Shown here in pieces: positions 26,981 through 42,069 of a stretch of DNA of 64,000 nt; the stretch's first letter is position 1; each line of letters opens with the position of its first letter. Made by a program: the position numbers and the translations under genes. The notes below the pieces were generated by a model that worked only from the letters and a program-made list of their open reading frames with translations, was not told the origin of the DNA and made no database searches. Origin of the DNA: Megascapheus bottae (lineage: Eukaryota; Chordata; Mammalia; Rodentia; Geomyidae); assembly GCA_024803745.1 (NCBI GenBank), contig JANJXV010001729.1, forward strand, positions 1 to 64,000, written 5' to 3'.

Positions 26981-29900
26981 CACACCTCCATTTTGAGTTC
27001 ACACACCTCCATTGTGTGACTTCACAGACCTCCATTCTGTGCCTTCACACACCTCCATTCTATGACTTAACACACCTTCATTCTTACTTCACAAACATCC
27101 ATTCTATGACTTCACACACCTCCATTCTATGACTTCACACACCTCCATTCTATGACTTCACACACCTCCATTCTGTGACTAAACACACCTCCATTCTGTG
27201 ACTTCACACACCTCAATTCTGTGACTTCACACACCTCCATTCTGTGACTTCACACACCACCATTGTTTGTCTTCACACACCTCCACTTTTGGACTTCACG
27301 CACCTCCATTCCATGACTTCAAACATCTCCATTTTATGAGTTCACACACCTCCATTTTGACTTCACACACTTCCATTCTATGACTTCACACACCTTCATT
27401 CTACTTCAGAAACATCTATTCTATGACTTCACACACCTCCATTCTATGACTTCACAAACCTCCATTCTGTGACTTCACACACCTCCATTCTGAGTTCACA
27501 CACCTCAATTCTGTGACTTCACACACCTCAATTCTGGCTTCACACACCTCCATTCTATGACTTCACACACTTCCATTCTATGACTTCACACACCTCCATT
27601 CTTTGACTTCACACACCTCCATTGTGAGTTCACACACCTCCACTCTGTGACTTCACAAACCTACATTCTTTGACTTCACACATCTCCATTCTGTGACTTC
27701 ACACACCTCCATTCTATGAGTTCACACACCTCCATTCTATGAATTCACACATCTCCATTCTGTGACTTCACACACCTCCATTCTATGACTTCCAACACCT
27801 CCATTCTGGGACTTCACACACCTCCATTCTGAGTTCACACACCTCCATTCTTTGACTTAACACACCTTCACTCTGTGACTTCACACACCTTAATTCTATG
27901 ACTTCACACACCTCCATTCTATGACATCACACACCTCCATTGTATGACTTTACACACCTCCATTCTTTGACTTCGCACACCTCCTTTCTATGATTTCACA
28001 CACCTCCATTCTATGACTTCACACACCTCCATTCTATGACTTCACAAACCTCCATTCTGACTTCACACACCTCCATTCTGACTTCACAAACATCAATTCT
28101 GTGACTTCACACACCTCCATTCTGTGACTTCACACACCTCCATTCTATGCCTTCACACACCTCCATTCTATGACTTCAAACACTTCCATTCGATGACTTC
28201 ACACAACTCCATTCTTTGACTTCACATACCTCCATTGTTAGTTCACACACCTCCACTGTATGACATCACACACCTCCAATCTGACTTCACACAGCTCCGT
28301 TGTATGACTTCACACACCTCCATTCTGTGACTTCACACACCTCCATTCTATGACTTCACACACCTCCATTCTATGACTTCACACACCTCCATTCTGTGAC
28401 TAAACACACCTCCATTCTGTGACTTAACACACCTCCATTCTGTGACTTCACACACCTCCATTCTGTGACTTCACACACCTCCATTAAGTGACTTCACACA
28501 GCACCATTTTTTGACTTCACACACCTCCATTTTTGGACTTCACGCACCTCCATTCCATGACTTCACACATCGCAATTTTATGAGTTCACACACCTCCATT
28601 TTGACTTCACACACCTCCATTCTATGACTTCAAACACCTTCATTCTACTTCAGAAACATCTATTCTATGACTTCACACACCTCCATTCTATGACTTCACA
28701 CACCTCCATTCTGTGACTAAACACACCTCAATTCTGTGACTTCACACACCTCAATTCTGTGACTTCACACACCTACATTCTGTGACTTCACACACCTCCA
28801 TTCTGTGACTTCACACACCTACAATCTGACTTCACACACCTCCATTCTATGGCTTCCCACACCTCCATACTGTGACTTCACACACCTCCATTCTATGACT
28901 TCACACACCTCCATTGTGAATTCACACACCTCCATTCTATGAGTTCACACACCTCCATTCTGACTTCACACACCTCCATTCTATGACTTCACACATCTCC
29001 ATTCTGACTTCACACCCCTCCATTCTATGACTTCACACAACTCCATTCTGACTTCACACACCTGCATTCTGTGACTTCACACACCTCTATTCCATTACTT
29101 CACACACCACCATTCGATGACTTCACACACCTCCATTCTTTGACTTCACACACCTCCATTCTATGAGTTCACACACCTCCATTTGTGACTCTACACAGTA
29201 TCTTTTTGACTTCACACACCTCCATTCTGTGACTTCGCGCACCTCCATTCTGTGACTTCACATACCTCCATTCTGTGACTTCACACACCTCCATTCTGTG
29301 ACTTCACACACCTCCATTCTGTGATTTCACACACCTCGATTCTGTGACTTCACACACATCCATTTTGACTTCACACACTTCCATTCTTTGACTTCACACA
29401 CCTCCATTCTGTGACTTCATACACCACCATTGTTTGACTTCACACACCTCCATTCTTGGACTTCACGCACCTCCATTCCATGACTTCACACATCTCCATA
29501 TTATGAGTTCACACACCTCAAATTTGACTTCACACACCTCCATTCTATGACTTCAGAGACCGTCATTCTACTTCAGAAACATCCATTCTATGACTTCACA
29601 GACCTCCATTCTATGACTTCACAAACCTCCATTCTGTGACTTCACACCCCTCCATTCTGAGTTCACACACCTCCATTGTATGACTTCACAGACCTCCATT
29701 CTGTGCCTTCACACACCTCCATTCTATGACTTAACGCACCTTCATTCTTACTTCACAAACATCCATTCTATGACTTCACACACCTCCATTCTATGACTTC
29801 ACACACCTCCATTCTATGATTTCACACACCTCCATTCTGTGACTAAACGCACCTCCATTCTGTGACTTCACACACCTCCATTCTGTGACTTCACACACCT

Positions 29901-32900
29901 CCATTCTGTGACTTCACACACCTCCATTCTGTGACTTCACACACCTACAATCGGACTTCACACACCTCCATTCTATGGCTTCCCACACCTCCATACTGTG
30001 ACTTCACACACCTCCATTCTATGACTTCACACACCTCCATTGTGAATTCACACACCTCCATTCTATGAGTTCACATACCTCGATTGTGACTTCACACACC
30101 TCCATTCTATGACTTCACACACCTCCATTCTGACTTCACACCCCTCCATTCTATGACTTCACACACATTTATGGTTTGACTTCACACACCTGCATTCTGT
30201 GACTTCACACACCTCCATTCCATGACTTCCCAAACGTCCATTCTATGAGTTCACACACCTCCATTCTATGAGTTCACACACCTCCATTTTGACTTCACAC
30301 ACCGCCATTCTATGACTTCACACACCTCCATTCTGTGACTTAACACACCTCCATTCTGAGTTCACACACCTCCATTCTCTGACTTCACACACCTCCATTC
30401 TGTGACTTAACACACCTCCATTCTATGACTTCACAGACCTCCATTCTGTGCCTTCACACTCCTTTATTGTTTGACTTCACACACCTCCATTCTGTGACTT
30501 CACACACCTCATTGTGAGTTCACACACCTCCATTCTGTGACTTCACGTACCTCCATTCTGTGACTTCACACACCTCCATTCTGTGATTTCACAGACCTCC
30601 ATTCTGTGACTTCACACACCTCCATTCTATGACTTCACACACCTCAATTCTGTGACTTTACACACCTCAATTCTATGACTTCACACACTTCCATTCTATG
30701 ACTTCACACACCTCCATTCTGTGACTTCACACATCTCTATTCTATGAGTTCACACAATTGCATTGTGACTTCACACACCTCCTTTCTATGACTTCACACA
30801 CCTCCATTCTGACTTCACACACCTTCATTCTGACTTCACAAACATCAATTCTGTGACTTCACACACCTCCATTCTTTGACTTCACACACCTCCATTGTGA
30901 GTTCACAGGCCTGCATTCTGAATTCACAAACATCAATTCGGTGATTCACACACCTCCATTCTATGATTTCACACGCCTCCATTCTATGAATTAACACACC
31001 TCCATTCTATGACTTCACAAACCTCCATTCTGACTTCACACACCTCCATTCTGAGTTCACAAACATCAATTCTGTGACTTCACACACCTCCATTCTATGA
31101 CTTCACACACCTCCATTCTTTGACTTCACACACCTCCATTGTGAGTTCACACACCTCCATTCTGTGACTTCACACACCTCCATTCTGTGACTTCACACAT
31201 CTCCATTCTGTGACTTCACACACCTCCAATCTATGACTTCACACCCCTCCATTCTGGGACTTCACACACCTCCATTCTGAATTCACACACCTCCATTCTG
31301 TGACTTGACACACCTTCATTCTGTGACTTTGCACACCTTCATTCTATGACTTCAAACACCTCCATTCTGTTACTTCACACAGCTCAATTCTGTGACTTCA
31401 CACACCTACATTATGACTTCAAACACCTCCATTCTATGACTTCACACACCTCCATTCGATGACTTCACACACCTCCCTTCTGTGACTTAACACACCTCAA
31501 TTCTGAGTTCACAAACCTCCATTCTGTGACTTCACACACCTCCAATCTGACTTCACACAGCTTCATTCTATGACTTCACACACCTCCATTGTGACTTCAC
31601 ACACCTCCATTCTATGAGTTCACACACCTCCATTCTGACTTCACACACATCCATTCTATGACTTCACACATCTACATTCTGACTTCACACACCTCCATTT
31701 TGTGACTTCGCGCACCTCCATTCTGTGACTTCACACACCTCCATTCTGTGACTTCACACACCTCCATTCTGTGACTTCACACACCTCCATTCTGTGATTT
31801 CACACACCTCCATTCTGTGAATTCACACACCTCCATTTTGACTTCACACACTTACATTCTTTAACTTCACACACCTACATTCTGTGACTTCACACACCAC
31901 CATTGTTTGACTTCACACACCTCCATTGTGAGTTCACACACCTCCATTGTATGACTTCACAGACCTCCATTCTGTGCCTTTACACACCTCCATTCTATGA
32001 CTTAACACACCTTCATTCTTACTTCACAAACATCCATTCTATGACTTCACACACCTCCATTCTATGACTTCACACACCTCCATTCTATGACTTCACACAC
32101 CTCCATTCTGTGACTAAACACACCTCCAATCTGTGACTTCACACACCTCAATTCTGTGACTTCACACACCACCATTTTTTGACTTCACACACATCCATTT
32201 TTGGACTTCACGCACCTCCATTCCATGACTTCACACATCGGTATTTTATGAGTTCACACATCACCATTTTGACTTCACACACATCCATTCTATGACTTCA
32301 CACACCTTCATTCTACTTCAGAAACATCTATTCTATGACTTCACACACCTCCATTCTATGACTTCACACACCTCCATTCTGTGACTAAACACACCTCCAT
32401 TCTGTGACTTCACAAACCTCCATTCTGTGACTTCACACACCACCATTTTTTGACTTCACACACCTCCATTTTTGGACTTCACGCACCTCCATTCCATGAC
32501 TTCACACATCGGTATTTTATGAGTTCACACATCTCCATTTTGACTTCACACACATCCATTCTATGACTTCACACACCTTCATTCTACTTCAGAAACATCT
32601 ATTCTATGACTTCACACACCTCCATTCTATGACTTTACACACCTCCATTCTGTGACTAAACACACCTCCATTCTGTGACTTCACACACTTCCATTCTATG
32701 ACTTCGCACACCTCCATTCTTTGACTTCACACTCCTCCAATGTGAGTTCACACACCTCCATTCTATGACTTCACACACCTCCATTCTGTGCCTTCACACA
32801 CCTCCATTCTATGACTTAACACACCTTCATTCTTACTTCACAAATATGCATTCTATGACTTCACACACCTCCATTCTATGACTTCACACACCTCCATTCT

Positions 32901-35900
32901 ATGACTTCACACACCTCCATTCTGTGACTAAACACACCTCCATTCTGTGACTTAACACACCTCCATTCTGTGACTTCACACACCTCCATTCTGTGACTTC
33001 ACACACCTCCATTAAGTGACTTCACACAGCACCATTTTTTGACTTCACACACCTCCATTTTTGGACTTCACGCACCTCCATTCCATGACTTCACACATCG
33101 CAATTTTATGAGTTCACACACCTCCATTTTGACTTCACACACCTCCATTCTATGACTTCAAACACCTTCATTCTACTTCAGAAACATCTATTCTATGACT
33201 TCACACACCTCCATTCTATGACTTCACACACCTCCATTCTGTGACTAAACACACCTCAATTCTGTGACTTCACACACCTCAATTCTGTGACTTCACACAC
33301 CTACATTCTGTGACTTCACACACCTCCATTCTGTGACTTCACACACCTACAATCTGACTTCACACACCTCCATTCTATGGCTTCCCACACCTCCATACTG
33401 TGACTTCACACACCTCCATTCTATGACTTCACACACCTCCATTGTGAATTCACAAACCTCCATTCTATGAGTTCACACACCTCCATTCTGACTTCACACA
33501 CCTCCATTCTATCACTTCACACATCTCCATTCTGACTTCACACCCCTCCATTCTATGACTTCACACAACTCCATTCTGACTTCACACACCTGCATTCTGT
33601 GACTTCACACACCTCCATTCCATGACTTCACACACCACCATTCGATGACTTCACACACCTCCATTCTTTGACTTCACACACCTCCATTCTATGAGTTCAC
33701 ACACCTCCATTTGTGACTCTACACAGTATCTTTTTGACTTCACACACCTCCATTCTGTGAATTCACACACCTCCATTCTGTGACTTCACACACATTTATG
33801 GTTTGACTTCACACACCTCCATTCTTTGACTTCACACACCTCCATTCCATGACTTCCCACACCTCCATTCTATGAGTTCACACACCTCCATTCTATGAGT
33901 TCACACACCTCCATTTTTGGACTTCACGCACCTCCATTCCATGACTTCAAACATCTGCATTTTATGAGTTCACACACCTCCATTTTGACTTCACACACCT
34001 CCATTCTATGACTTCACACACCTTCATTCTACTTCAGAAACATCTATTCTATGACTTCACACACCTCCCTTCTATGACTTCACAAACCTCCATTCTGTGA
34101 CTTCACACACCTCCATTCTGAGTTCACACACCTCAATTCTGTGACTTCACACACCTCAATTCTGGCTTCACACACCTCCATTCTATGACTTCACACACTT
34201 CCATTCTATGACTTCACACACCTCCATTCTTTGACTTCACACACCTCCATTGTGAGTTCACACACCTCCATACTGTGACTTCACACACCTACATTCTTTG
34301 ACTTCACACATCTCCATTCTGTGACTTCACACACCTCCATTCTATGACTTCACACACCTCCATTCTATGAATTCACACATCTCCATTCTGTGACTTCACA
34401 CACCTCCATTCTATGACTTCCAACACCTCCATTCTGGGACTTCACACACCTCCATTCTGAGTTCACACACCTCCATTCTGTGACTTAACACACCTTCATT
34501 CTGTGACTTCACACACCTTAATTGTATGACTTCACACACCTCCATTCTATGGCATCACACACCTCCATTCTATGACTTTACACACCTCCATTCTTTGACT
34601 TCGCACACCTCCATTCTGTGACTTCACACACCACCATTGTTTGACTTCACACACCTCCATTTTTGGACTTCACGCACCTCCATTCCGTGACTTCACACAT
34701 CTCCATTTTATGAGTTCACACACCTCAAATTTGACTTCACACACCTCCATTCTATGACTTCACAGACCGTCATTCTACTTCAGAAACATCCATTCTATGA
34801 CTTCACAGACCTCCATTCTATGACTTCACAAACCTCCATTCTGTGACTTCACACACCTCCATTCTGAGTTCACACACCTCCATTGTATGTCTTCACAGAC
34901 CTCCATTCTGTGCCTTCACATACCTCCATTCTATGACTTAACACACCTTCATTCTTACTTCACAAACATCCATTCTATGACTTCACACACCTCCATTCTA
35001 TGACTTCACACACCTCCATTCTGTGACTAAAGGCACCTCCATTCTGTGACTTCACACACCTCCATTCTGTGACTTCACACACCTCCATTCTGTGACTTCA
35101 CACACCTACAATCTGACTTCACACACCTCCATTCTATGGCTTCCCACACCTCCATACTGTGACTTCACACACCTCCATTCTATGACTTCACACACCTCCA
35201 TTGTGAATTCACACACCTCCATTCTATGAGTTCACACACCTCGATTCTGACTTCACACACCTCCATTCTATGACTTTACACACCTCCATTCTGATTTCAC
35301 ACCCCTCCATTCTATGACTTCACACAACTCCATTCTGACTTCACACACCTGCATTCTGTGACTTCACACACCTCCATTCCATGACTTCACACACCACCAT
35401 TCGATGACTTCACACACCTCCATTCTATGAGTTCACACACCTCCATTTGTGACTCTACACACCATCTTTTTGACTTCACACACCTCCATTCTGTGATTTC
35501 ACACACCTCCATTCTATGACTTCACACACATTTATGGTTTGACTTCACACACCTCCACTCTTTGACTTCACACACCTCAATTCCATGACTTCCCACACGT
35601 CTATTCTATGAGTTCACACACCTCCATTCTGTGAGTTCACACACCTCCATTTTGACTTCACACACCGCCATTCTATGACTTCACACACCTTCATTCTTAC
35701 TTCACAAACATCCATTCTATGACTTCACGCACCTCCGTTCTATGACTTCACAAATCTCCGTTCTGTGACTTCACACACCTCCATTCTGAGTTCACACACC
35801 TCCATTCTCTGACTTCACATACCTCCATTCTGTGACTTAACACATCTCCATTCTATGACTTCACAGACCTCCATTCTGTGCCTTCACACTCCTTTATTGT

Positions 35901-37225
35901 TTGACTTCACACACCTCCATTCTGTGACTTCACACACCTCCATTGTGAGTTCACACACCTCCATTCTGTGACTTCACGCACCTCCATTCTGTGACTTCAC
36001 ACACCTCCATTCTGTGACTTCACAGACCTCCATTCTGTGACTTCACACACCTCCATTCCATGACTTCACACACCACCATTCGATGACTTCACACACCTCC
36101 ATTCTTTGACTTCACACACCTCCATTCTATGAGTTCACACACCTCCATTTGTGACTCTACACACCATCTTTTTGACTTCACACACCTCCATTCTGTGATT
36201 TCACACACCTCCATTCTATGACTTCACACACATTTATGGTTTGACTTCACACACCTCCACTCTTTGACTTCACACACCTCAATTCCATGACTTCCCACAC
36301 GTCTATTCTATGAGTTCACACACCTCCATTCTGTGAGTTCACACACCTCCATTTTGACTTCACAAACCGCCATTCTATGACTTCACACACCTTCATTCTT
36401 ACTTCACAAACATCCATTCTATGACTTCACGCACCTCCGTTCTATGACTTCACAAATCTCCATTCTGTGACTTCACACACCTCCATTCTGAGTTCACACA
36501 CCTCCATTCTCTGACTTCACATACCTCCATTCTGTGACTTAACACATCTCCATTCTATGACTTCACAGACCTCCATTCTGTGCCTTCACACTCCTTTATT
36601 GTTTGACTTCACACACCTCCATTCTGTGACTTCATACACCTCCATTGTGAGTTCACACACCTCCATTCTGTGACTTCACGCACCTCCATTCTGTGACTTC
36701 ACACACCTCCATTCTGTGACTTCACAGACCTCCATTCTGTGACTTCACACACCTCCATTCTATGACTTCACACACCTCAATTCTGTGACTTTACACACCT
36801 CAATTCTATGACTTCACACACTTCCATTCTATGACTTCACACACCTCCATTCTGTGACTTCACACATCTCTATTCTATGAGTTCACACAATTGCATTGTG
36901 ACTTCACACACCTCCTTTCTATGACTTCACACACCTCCATTCTGACTTCACACACCTTCATTCTGACTTCACAAACATCAATTCTGTGACTTCACACACC
37001 GCCATTCTTTGACTTCACACACCTCCATTGTGAGTTCACAGGCCTGCATTCTGAATTCACAAACATCAATCTGGTGATTCACACACCTCCATTCTATGAT
37101 TTCACACGCCTCCATTCTATGAATTCACACACCTCCATTCTATGACTTCACAAACCTCCATTCTCACTTCACACACCTCCATTCTGAGTTCACAAACATC
37201 AATTCTGTGACTTCACACACCTCCA

Positions 37226-37967
37226 TTCTATGACTTCACACACCTCCATTCTTTGACTTCACACACCTCCATTGTGAGTTCACACGCCTCCATTCTGTGA
37301 CTTCACACACCTCCATTCTGTGACTTCACACATCTCCATTCTGGGACTTCACACACCTCCATTCTGAATTCACACACCTCCATTCTGTGACTTAACACAC
37401 CTTCATTCTGTGATTTCGCACACCTTCATTCTATGACTTCAAACACCTCCATTCTGTTACTTCACACAGCTCAATTCTGTGACTTCACACACCTACATTA
37501 TGACTTCACACACCTCCATTCTATGACTTCACACACCTCCAATCGATGACTTCACACACCTCCCTTCTGTGACTTCACACACCTCAATTCTGAGTTCACA
37601 AACCTCCATTCTGTGACTTCACACACCTCCAATCTGACTTCACACAGCTTCATCCTATGACTTCACACACCTCCATTGTGACTTCACACACCTCCATTCT
37701 ATGAGTTCACATACCTCCATTCTGACTTCACACACATCCATTCTATGACTTCACACATCTACATTCTGACTTCACACACCTCCATTTTGTGACTTCGCGC
37801 ACCTCCATTCTGTGACTTCACACACCTCCATTCTGTGACTTCACACACCTCCATTCTGTGACTTCACACACCTCCATTCTGTGATTTCACACACCTCCAT
37901 TCTGTGACTTCACACACCACCATTGTTTGACTTCACACACCTCCATTGTGAGTTCACACACCTCCAT
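37226..37967 (+). repeat. 741-bp segment present only in long unit 2
   Basis: In long unit 1 the CATCAATTCTGTGAC monomer at 19021 is followed within about 30 bp by TGTATGACTTCACAG (19051). In long unit 2 the same two landmarks are 741 bp further apart (37197 and 37968). The extra segment contains ordinary array monomers in an order seen elsewhere, for example around 13.05-13.9 kb and 21.95-22.5 kb, including CAATCGATGAC, CATCCTATG and CGCGCACC variants. It is either a gain in unit 2 or, more simply, a deletion in unit 1 between similar monomers. Confidence 0.75.
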
Positions 37968-40900
37968 TGTATGACTTCACAGACCTCCATTCTGTGCCTT
38001 CACACACCTCCATTCTATGACTTAACACACCTTCATTCTTACTTCACAAACATCCATTCTATGACTTCACACACCTCCATTCTATGACTTCACACACCTC
38101 CATTCTATGACTTCACACACCTCCATTCTGTGACTAAACACACCTCCAATCTGTGACTTCACACACCTCAATTCTGTGACTTCACAAACCTCCATTCTGT
38201 GACTTCACACACCACCATTGTTTGACTTCACACACCTCCATTTTTGGACTTCACGCACCTCCATTCCATGACTTCAAACATCTGCATTTTATGAGTTCAC
38301 ACACCTCCATTTTGACTTCACACACCTCCATTCTATGACTTCACACACCTTCATTCTACTTCAGAAACATCTATTCTATGACTTCACACACCTCCATTCT
38401 ATGACTTCACAAACCTCCATTCTGTGACTTCACACACCTCCATTCTGAGTTCACACACCTCAATTCTGTGACTTCACACACCTCAATTCTGGCTTCACAC
38501 ACCTCCATTCTATGACTTCACACACTTCCATTCTATGACTTCACACACCTCCATTCTTTGACTTCACACACCTCCATTGTGAGTTCACACACCTCCATTC
38601 TGTGACTTCACACACCTACATTCTTTGACTTCACACATCTCCATTCTGTGACTTCACACACCTCCATTCTATGACTTCACACACCTCCATTCTATGAATT
38701 CACACATCTCCATTCTGTGACTTCACACACCTCCATTCTATGACTTCCAACACCTCCATTCTGGGACTTCACACACCTCCATTCTGAGTTCACACACCTC
38801 CATTCTGTGACTTAACACACCTTCATTCTGTGACTTCACACACCTTAATTGTATGACTTCACACACCTCCATTCTATGGCATCACACACCTCCATTCTAT
38901 GACTTTACACACCTCCATTCTTTGACTTCGCACACCTCCATTCTGTGACTTCACACACCACCATTGTTTGACTTCACACACCTCCATTTTTGGACTTCAC
39001 GCACCTCCATTCCGTGACTTCACACATCTCCATTTTATGAGTTCACACACCTCAAATTTGACTTCACACACCTCCATTCTATGACTTCACAGACCGTCAT
39101 TCTACTTCAGAAACATCCATTCTATGACTTCACAGACCTCCATTCTATGACTTCACAAACCTCCATTCTGTGACTTCACACACCTCCATTCTGAGTTCAC
39201 ACACCTCCATTGTATGTCTTCACAGACCTCCATTCTGTGCCTTCACACACCTCCATTCTATGACTTAACACACCTTCATTCTTACTTCACAAACATCCAT
39301 TCTATGACTTCACACACCTCCATTCTATGACTTCACACACCTCCATTCTGTGACTAAACGCACCTCCATTCTGTGACTTCACACACCTCCATTCTGTGAC
39401 TTCACACACCTCCATTCTGTGACTTCACACACCTACAATCGGACTTCACACACCTCCATTCTATGGCTTCCCACACCTCCATACTGTGACTTCACACACC
39501 TCCATTCTATGACTTCACACACCTCCATTGTGAATTCACACACCTCCATTCTATGAGTTCACACACCTCGATTCTGACTTCACACACCTCCATTCTATGA
39601 CTTTACACACCTCCATTCTGATTTCACACCCCTCCATTCTATGACTTCACACAACTCCATTCTGACTTCACACACCTGCATTCTGTGACTTCACACACCT
39701 CCATTCCATGACTTCACACACCACCATTCGATGACTTCACACACCTCCATTCTTTGACTTCACACACCTCCATTCTATGAGTTCACACACCTCCATTTGT
39801 GACTCTACACACCATCTTTTTGACTTCACACACCTCCATTCTGTGATTTCACACACCTCCATTCTATGACTTCACACACATTTATGGTTTGACTTCACAC
39901 ACCTCCACTCTTTGACTTCACACACCTCAATTCCATGACTTCCCACACGTCTATTCTATGAGTTCACACACCTCCATTCTGTGAGTTCACACACCTCCAT
40001 TTTGACTTCACACACCGCCATTCTATGACTTCACACACCTTCATTCTTACTTCACAAACATCCATTCTATGACTTCACGCACCTCCGTTCTATGACTTCA
40101 CAAATCTCCGTTCTGTGACTTCACACACCTCCATTCTGAGTTCACACACCTCCATTCTCTGACTTCACATACCTCCATTCTGTGACTTAACACATCTCCA
40201 TTCTATGACTTCACAGACCTCCATTCTGTGCCTTCACACTCCTTTATTGTTTGACTTCACACACCTCCATTCTGTGACTTCACACACCTCCATTGTGAGT
40301 TCACACACCTCCATTCTGTGACTTCACGCACCTCCATTCTGTGACTTCACACACCTCCATTCTGTGACTTCACAGACCTCCATTCTGTGACTTCACACAC
40401 CTCCATTCTATGACTTCACACACCTCAATTCTGTGACTTTTCACACCTCAATTCTATGACTTCACACACTTCCATTCTATGACTTCACACACCTCCATTC
40501 TGTGACTTCACACATCTCTATTCTATGAGTTCACACAATTGCATTGTGACTTCACACACCTCCTTTCTATGACTTCACACACCTCCATTCTGACTTCACA
40601 CACCTTCATTCTGACTTCACAAACATCAATTCTGTGACTTCACACACCGCCATTCTTTGACTTCACACACCTCCATTGTGAGTTCACAGGCCTGCATTCT
40701 GAATTCACAAACATCAATCTGGTGATTCACACACCTCCATTCTATGATTTCACACGCCTCCATTCTATGAATTCACACACCTCCATTCTATGACTTCACA
40801 AACCTCCATTCTGACTTCACACACCTCCATTCTGAGTTCACAAACATCAATTCTGTGACTTCACACACCTCCATTCTATGACTTCACACACCTCCATTCT

Positions 40901-42069
40901 TTGACTTCACACACCTCCATTGTGAGTTCACACACCTCCATTCTGTGACTTCACACACCTCCATTCTGTGACTTCACACATCTCCATTCTGGGACTTCAC
41001 ACACCTCCATTCTGAATTCACACACCTCCATTCTGTGACTTAACACACCTTCATTCTGTCATTTCGCACACCTTCGTTCTATGACTTCAAACACCTCCAT
41101 TCTGTTACTTCACACAGCTCAATTCTGTGACTTCACACACCTACATTATGACTTCACACACCTCCATTCTATGACTTCACACACCTCCAATCGATGACTT
41201 CACACACCTCCCTTCTGTGACTTCACACACCTCAATTCTGAGTTCACAAACCTCCATTCTGTGACTTCACACACCTCCAATCTGACTTCACACAGCTTCA
41301 TCCTATGACTTCACACACCTCCATTGTGACTTCACACACCTCCATTCTATGAGTTCACATACCTCCATTCTGACTTCACACACATCCATTCTATGACTTC
41401 ACACATCTACATTCTGACTTCACACACCTCCATTTTGTGACTTCGCGCACCTCCATTCTGTGACTTCACACACCTCCATTCTGTGACTTCACACACCTCC
41501 ATTCTGTGACTTCACACACCTCCATTCTGTGATTTCACACACTTCCATTCTGTGACTTCACACACCACCATTGTTTGACTTCACACACCTCCATTGTGAG
41601 TTCACACACCTCCATTGTATGACTTCACAGACCTCCATTCTGTGCCTTCACACACCTCCATTCTATGACTTAACACACCTTCATTCTTACTTCACAAACA
41701 TCCATTCTATGACTTCACACACCTCCATTCTATGACTTCACACACCTCCATTCTATGACTTCACACACCTCCATTCTGTGAGTAAACACACCTCCAATCT
41801 GTGACTTCACACACCTCAATTCTGTGACTTCACAAACCTCCATTCTGTGACTTCACACACCACCATTTTTTGACTTCACACACCTCCATTTTTGGACTTC
41901 ACGCACCTCCATTCCATGACTTCACACATCGGTATTTTATGAGTTCACACATCTCCATTTTGACTTCACACACATCCATTCTATGACTTCACACACCTTC
42001 ATTCTACTTCAGAAACATCTATTCTATGACTTCACACACCTCCATTCTATGACTTCACACACCTCCATT

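Larger units (their letters stand above)
22561..41490 (+). repeat. 19-kb higher-order unit, copy 2
   Basis: This is the second copy of the long unit, directly adjoining copy 1. The offset to copy 1 is 19,640 up to about 29.7 kb. It falls to 18,038 after the missing 1602-bp duplicate (ACCGCCATTC at 12263 versus 30301), rises to 18,176 after a 138-bp gain at about 32.1 kb (ATCGGTATTT at 14061 versus 32237), and rises again to 18,917 after a 741-bp gain at about 37.2-37.97 kb (TGTATGACTT at 19051 versus 37968). Homology ends near 41490, where copy 1 has reached its own junction. Apart from these whole-module indels, substitutions are rare, which implies a recent duplication or an assembly or haplotype artefact. 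Confidence 0.86.
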
